Assembly: GCA_937892225.1 (NCBI GenBank)
Contig: CALAUH010000096.1
Location: 1 to 10,864, forward strand
Direction of reading: 5' to 3'
Source: an uncultured Treponema sp.
GTDB taxonomy: Bacteria; Spirochaetota; Spirochaetia; Treponematales; Treponemataceae
Length of the DNA stretch: 10,864 nucleotides
The position numbers were made by a program, and so were the translations under genes. Below the pieces are notes generated by a model that worked only from the letters and a program-made list of their open reading frames with translations, searched no databases and was not told the origin of the DNA. Every line of letters begins with the position of its first letter. Within the stretch, counting starts at the first letter, position 1. This document shows, one piece after another, positions 7,280 to 10,864 of this stretch.

Positions 7280-9535
7280 ATGATGAAATTCTTTAATTTA
7301 AAAATATTCAAATCCATATGGATTAAAATATTACTTGTAATACTTGGTGTATTCTTAGTGATACACCTTGTATTCAGGTTTACGCCATATCCTGAATTCG
7401 AAGAATTTAAAACAAGAGAATACAGTACTCAATTCTTCGACAGGAATGGCATTTTACTTCAAGTCAGTTCTATTGATGACGGAATAAAAAGAGAATATAC
7501 ACCTCTAAAGAAAATCCCTAAACAGATAAGAAAAGTTTTCTTAAAAGCCGAAGACAAACGTTTTTATTTACACGACGGGGTTGATATAACTGCAATAATT
7601 ACTGCTTTCTTTCAAAACAAATCTTCTGGCAGAACTGTTCGCGGTGCTTCTACAATCACAATGCAGCTTGTTAAAATCATTAATAAATCTAATGAAAAAA
7701 CATTAAAACGAAAAATTAACGATGCACTTAATGCTTATAAACTTGAAGCCCGTCTTACTAAAAATCAAATTCTTGAATATTATTTAAATTCTGTACCTTT
7801 TGGTATGAATGCAGAAGGAATTACATCAGCTGCACGAACTTTTTTTTCTAAAGAATTAAAAGATTTAACTTTAGAAGAAACCTGCTGTCTTGCAGTAATT
7901 CCCCGCCGACCAACTGATTATAATCCTGTTTTAAATCCGGGAAATTGTGCAGAACGTGCATATGATTTATGTTATGAAAAAATTTCAAAAAAAGTAAATC
8001 CACAGAATTTTATTGATACTGCAAAAAGAGCAGAAAAATTTAAATTTCCTTTTTATGCTCCACATTATATCCGTTATATTCAAAATCAATATAAAAAACA
8101 AAATAAGCCTTTACCAAATCAATTAACGCTTTCAATTGATTTTGAAATACAAGAATTTGCCAACGGCTATCTCGAACAGGCTTTAGAACAGGCAAAAAGT
8201 TCTCGAATTTCGAATGCAGCACTTCTTTTAATAGACAATAAAGATGGTTCAATAATTTCATGGATTGGTAACAACGACTTTTTTGATAATTCAAATTCCG
8301 GTCAGATTGACGGTGTTTTAGTTTATAATCAGATGGGAAGTTCAATGAAACCATTTTTATATGCAATGGCTCTTGAAACAACAACAGAAGATAATGAACC
8401 TTTATACATTCCAACATCAATTCTTGCTGATATCCCAAAAGAATTTGGAAATGAAGAATTATATATACCTGCAAATTTTAACAACAGATTTAACGGACCA
8501 ATTCGTTTAAGAATTGCACTGGCATCCAGCTTAAATATTCCTGCTGTTTCAATATTAAATGATATTGGTATAGATAATTATCTTTTTAAACTTTATGATC
8601 TAGGATTTGAAAGTCTTAAAACTACCGGTCAGGACAAAGGACTGGGCCTTTCTTTAGGAGCCGGTGAAGTTTCTCTTTACGAATTAACCAGAGCATTTGC
8701 TGTTTTTCCAAGAGATGGTCTTTCTCTGGAGAATAAACAGATTTATGATAAAGATACTGCAAGAATTATCTGTAATATTTTAAGTGATAAAAGTGCAAGA
8801 GTTTTAGGTTTTGGATACACACAAACTTTTCAAACTGAATATCCTTCAATTTTTAAAACAGGAACTGCAAATCAATATCAAAATATTGTAGCACTCGGGT
8901 CAACTCCGGAATATACAATTGGTGTCTGGATGGGAAACTTTAGCGGAGAAACAGTTGTCGGAAAAACAGGTTCATCTTTACCAGGATGGGTTGCAAAAAA
9001 CATTTTAGACACAATGGTACAAAAAACTAATCATTTTGATAATGTATATCCTGAATTTATAGAACCAGAACATTATCATAAAGAACCGGTTTGTTCTTTG
9101 ACTGGTAAAAAAGCAGGTGAATTCTGTAAAAATACTGTAATGGAATATGTAAAGGATGGTACTACTTTAGAAACTTGCAGCTGGCATAAAAAAATTGATA
9201 ATCAAATAACAGTTGTTTATCCGGCAGAATATCAACAGTGGGCTAATTATTATGGTAATTCTTATAATGTTGATTACAACTCTTCTAAACTTACTTTGCT
9301 TACACCAAAAGATAATTCATTATACTATTACAATCCTTTGCAGAAAGAAAGTCAGGCTTTGCCAGTTGAATTAATCGGTGGTTTTTCAGATTCATTAAAA
9401 ATTTATTATGATGGAAATTATTTTAAAACAATTTCCAGACCATTCAAATTCTACTTACCTGTAGAAATAGGTCAGCACTTTTGTAAAATGATAACGGAAA
9501 ATGAAGAAATTCATTTTTCTTACACTGTACAATAA
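7280..9535 (+). CDS. pbpC: Penicillin-binding protein 1C, bifunctional peptidoglycan synthase
   Basis: This 751-residue protein is close to the usual PBP1C length (E. coli 770). One N-terminal membrane anchor spans about residues 11-32. The glycosyltransferase GT51 domain follows with EDKRFYLHDG (catalytic Glu91), GASTITMQL, RKIND and the EYYLNSVPFG segment. The transpeptidase domain has SSMK (nucleophile Ser354, Lys357), SLN at 417-419 and KTGTA at 526-530, so both activities look intact. A cysteine-containing insert (VCSLTG...GEFC...CSWH) and a C-terminal BiPBP_C-type domain distinguish PBP1C from PBP1A/1B. Two consecutive ATG codons (7280 and 7283) could start it. There is no Shine-Dalgarno site, and only one base separates it from the macroglobulin stop, so translation is probably coupled. 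The role is murein polymerisation and cross-linking in the periplasm, alongside the macroglobulin. Confidence 0.96.
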   Translation: MMKFFNLKIFKSIWIKILLVILGVFLVIHLVFRFTPYPEFEEFKTREYSTQFFDRNGILLQVSSIDDGIKREYTPLKKIPKQIRKVFLKAEDKRFYLHDGVDITAIITAFFQNKSSGRTVRGASTITMQLVKIINKSNEKTLKRKINDALNAYKLEARLTKNQILEYYLNSVPFGMNAEGITSAARTFFSKELKDLTLEETCCLAVIPRRPTDYNPVLNPGNCAERAYDLCYEKISKKVNPQNFIDTAKRAEKFKFPFYAPHYIRYIQNQYKKQNKPLPNQLTLSIDFEIQEFANGYLEQALEQAKSSRISNAALLLIDNKDGSIISWIGNNDFFDNSNSGQIDGVLVYNQMGSSMKPFLYAMALETTTEDNEPLYIPTSILADIPKEFGNEELYIPANFNNRFNGPIRLRIALASSLNIPAVSILNDIGIDNYLFKLYDLGFESLKTTGQDKGLGLSLGAGEVSLYELTRAFAVFPRDGLSLENKQIYDKDTARIICNILSDKSARVLGFGYTQTFQTEYPSIFKTGTANQYQNIVALGSTPEYTIGVWMGNFSGETVVGKTGSSLPGWVAKNILDTMVQKTNHFDNVYPEFIEPEHYHKEPVCSLTGKKAGEFCKNTVMEYVKDGTTLETCSWHKKIDNQITVVYPAEYQQWANYYGNSYNVDYNSSKLTLLTPKDNSLYYYNPLQKESQALPVELIGGFSDSLKIYYDGNYFKTISRPFKFYLPVEIGQHFCKMITENEEIHFSYTVQ

Positions 9536-10192
9536 TTATTGCTTTTGTTTTCCTAAAACTGTAAAATCCTGTGCATCGTTACAGAAAACAATTCCGCTTC
9601 CAGCTTTCTGTAAACAAGGCAGTTCTTTTATAGCATTTACAATTTTATCTTTATCTGCAGAAGGAACTAAAATCATAAGCATATCTTTTTCAGGAACAAT
9701 TTCTGCACCAAAAAATTTTGCATCACCCTCTTTTGCAGTACCTCTTGCCTGAATGATTGTACCACCTGTAGCACCAGCATTTCTTGCAGCTGCCATTGCA
9801 TCTTCTGCAAAACCTTTATTTACAATAATATTTATTAACTGATAAGAATCTGCCATATCAGAATCTCCTTCTTTTTTTCTGCTATATGATTTATCAAAAT
9901 TTCCACTTCGTAAAAATGAATCAACTTTTATAGTAAACATTACTCCAAAGCCAGTTTTTTTATCACTACAAACACTTTTAATATTTGCACAGACATCTTT
10001 AACTATAGATTCGTCTACAATATTATAAGTTACATCTTTAGAGGTATTACCAAATCCAAGTAATTGTAAAATATTACTTTGAGCTGTTCCTTTTCCCATA
10101 AGAATTGTACCACCACATGCACCTTTTTCTTTTGCTGCTGCAGTTATTAATTCTCCACATGAATAAGGCACAATTGACATTACTAAAATCAT
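9536..10192 (-). CDS. Tandem PII-like (P-II family) signalling protein
   Basis: This 218-residue soluble protein contains two PII-like repeats. The first covers about 1-105 with GGTILMGKGTA at 27-37. The second covers about 115-215 with GGTIIQARGTA at 143-153, followed by IVPEKDMLMILVP and the terminal GSGIVF strand. The duplicated glycine motif and the ferredoxin-like strand/helix pattern support the call. The uridylylation tyrosine loop of classical GlnB/GlnK is not present, so control by GlnD is unlikely. The start ATG overlaps the stop of the upstream DUF1538 gene (ATGA) and has a perfect Shine-Dalgarno site. PII-like proteins next to DUF1538 genes are a recurring pairing, which suggests this protein senses a small molecule and regulates that membrane partner. 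The ligand is unknown. Its stop codon abuts the stop codon of pbpC. Confidence 0.85.
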   Translation of the reverse strand: MILVMSIVPYSCGELITAAAKEKGACGGTILMGKGTAQSNILQLLGFGNTSKDVTYNIVDESIVKDVCANIKSVCSDKKTGFGVMFTIKVDSFLRSGNFDKSYSRKKEGDSDMADSYQLINIIVNKGFAEDAMAAARNAGATGGTIIQARGTAKEGDAKFFGAEIVPEKDMLMILVPSADKDKIVNAIKELPCLQKAGSGIVFCNDAQDFTVLGKQKQ

Positions 10193-10575
10193 TTTACCTC
10201 CTTAGAGACTTTCTTACTTTTTATATTAAAAATAATTCCCATTATCTGTATTGCTATTAACGGCATCATTGCAACAAGTGCAATTACTCCAAAAGAATCT
10301 GAACTTGAATTTCCAGCTGCACCCAAAGTAAAAGATAATACAAATGTTGATGTTAATGGTCCTGATGCAACTCCACCTGAGTCAAAAGCAATGCCTGAAA
10401 AAAGAGACGGACAGAAAATCATCAGAATCATAGAAATAATATATCCTGGAATAAGAATATATTTTAAGCTGAATCCTGCAACTGATTTCCACATTGCAAG
10501 ACCAATCGCAATTGCAGTTCCAACAGATAAAAAAATAGAAGCTGGTGATCCAATTACAATAGACATGGGATGCAA
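10189..10575 (-). CDS. DUF1538 membrane protein, C-terminal part only (5' end lost)
   Basis: The open frame encodes about 128 residues, but its apparent start is a TTG with no ribosome binding site, so it is not a credible natural start. From about residue 14 it reads as the C-terminal end of a DUF1538 protein. There are hydrophobic helices near 14-33 and 38-60, the family signature AFDSGGVASGP (DSGG at 65-68) with a further hydrophobic segment, and a last helix near 95-117 followed by a Lys-rich tail. DUF1538 proteins normally have over 200 residues per unit, so the N-terminal half or more is missing. Homology fades near position 10520-10530, where plus-strand coding fragments begin. The gene overlaps the PII-like gene by 4 bp. 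The function is unknown; it is transporter-like by topology. Identity is fairly sure; the boundary is approximate. Confidence 0.75.
   Translation of the reverse strand: MHPMSIVIGSPASIFLSVGTAIAIGLAMWKSVAGFSLKYILIPGYIISMILMIFCPSLFSGIAFDSGGVASGPLTSTFVLSFTLGAAGNSSSDSFGVIALVAMMPLIAIQIMGIIFNIKSKKVSKEVK
10197..10203 (-). promoter_or_regulatory. Strong ribosome binding site of the PII-like gene
   Basis: Read on the minus strand the site is AAGGAGG, four bases before the ATG at 10192-10190. It lies inside the end of the DUF1538 coding region and decides the start of the PII-like protein. Confidence 0.85.
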
Positions 10576-10597
10576 AGTAAACGGATATTGTTCAGAT
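10520..10597 (+). pseudogene. Fragment of an M24 (Xaa-Pro) aminopeptidase
   Basis: Twenty-six codons starting PTDKKIEAGD and ending GYCSD match the metal-binding core of M24B aminopeptidases. Family members read roughly PTDKKI..GD.VTIDFG...GYCSDMTR. The two metal-ligand aspartates (in IDMG and CSD) are spaced 11 residues apart, as in the family. Before this the plus-strand frame is only the antisense of DUF1538. After it the expected MTR continuation is replaced by KCPEGY. It is therefore an isolated scrap in a longer spurious frame. The match is from memory of the family pattern and is short. Confidence 0.45.
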
Positions 10598-10641
10598 AAA
10601 TGTCCAGAAGGATATATAAAAGATAAAAATGAAACAAATGA

Positions 10642-10864
10642 ATGGGTGACCTTTTTAAGAAAGGTAATAAACCAACATTAGTAAAAACAGGAATAAAAGC
10701 ATATATGGGGGATAATGAATATTTGATGTTGGCTAATAGAAGTTCTAATCCAGGGAAAAAGGGTTTGATATTAGCTAATAGTGTTGGAATAATAGATAAA
10801 GATTATTATGGCAATGCAGATAATGATGGACATATAATGTTTGCATTTAATAATATAAAAGATG
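10642..10864 (+). pseudogene. dut: dUTPase, N-terminus missing, cut by the window edge
   Basis: From the ATG at 10642 the frame gives PTLVKTGIKAYM, the motif II region NRSSNPGKKGL, the motif III region NSVGIIDKDYYGN and NDGHIMFAF. These are trademarks of trimeric dUTPases of the phage/Firmicutes type, which hydrolyse dUTP to dUMP. The usual first 60-80 residues, including motif I (AGYD), are absent: a TGA at 10639 closes the frame just upstream and no ribosome binding site is seen. A one-base change in the GGG run at 10644-10646 would join the frame to the upstream frame (DKNETNEW), so a frameshift is possible. The C-terminus (motifs IV and V) lies beyond the window. Identity is strong; whether it is a functional gene is doubtful. 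Confidence 0.75.

Noticed and set aside
9541..9560. Small GTTTT/AAAAC hairpin as a bidirectional terminator for the convergent genes
   Set aside because: It has five AT-rich pairs with a 3-nt loop and lies inside the PII-like coding sequence; too weak to call.
10391..10681. A 96-codon plus-strand open frame as one gene
   Set aside because: Its first ~43 codons are antisense to the well-supported DUF1538 gene, there is no ribosome binding site, and only the M24-like piece in the middle has family resemblance.

Overview
The window is AT-rich bacterial DNA with sigma-70-type promoters and strong Shine-Dalgarno sites, which argues against Bacteroidota. The gene set is a huge lipoprotein alpha-2-macroglobulin, PBP1C, a DUF1538/PII-like pair and a Cas9-type CRISPR array. 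My best guess is a host-associated spirochaete such as a gut or rumen Treponema. That is inference from protein character, not proof. The window starts inside one CRISPR repeat and ends inside a gene.

Layout. Positions 1-1018 hold a regular CRISPR array with 36-bp repeats and 30-bp spacers: one edge-cut repeat, 14 identical full repeats, one degenerate terminal repeat and 15 spacers. No cas gene or clear tracrRNA is in view. Read on the minus strand, every complete repeat carries a near-consensus promoter (TTGACC, 16 bp, TATAAT) pointing into the next spacer. This is the arrangement known from type II-C systems of Neisseria and Campylobacter, where each crRNA has its own promoter. The degenerate last repeat has lost the crRNA-handle end but keeps this promoter. 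A 170-bp gap (1019-1188) follows, holding a small hairpin, a possible 18-codon minus-strand ORF and the promoter of the next operon.

Positions 1189-9535 are a two-gene operon. The first gene is a 2029-residue lipoprotein alpha-2-macroglobulin (E. coli YfhM type) with an intact thioester motif. One base later comes pbpC, a bifunctional PBP1C peptidoglycan synthase. This pairing is a known bacterial module: the macroglobulin is thought to trap foreign proteases near the envelope while PBP1C builds or repairs murein.

The operon ends tail-to-tail, stop codon against stop codon, with a minus-strand unit at 9536-10575. That unit encodes the C-terminal part of a DUF1538 membrane protein followed by a tandem PII-like protein, with a 4-bp overlap. 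The pair suggests a membrane transporter-like protein controlled by a PII-like partner of unknown signal.

The last ~350 bases are a mosaic. The DUF1538 gene loses homology near 10520. A 26-codon fragment resembling the metal-binding core of an M24 (Xaa-Pro) aminopeptidase follows on the plus strand. After it comes a dUTPase lacking its N-terminus that runs off the window. This is either a rearrangement scar or a chimeric contig end, and should be checked before use.
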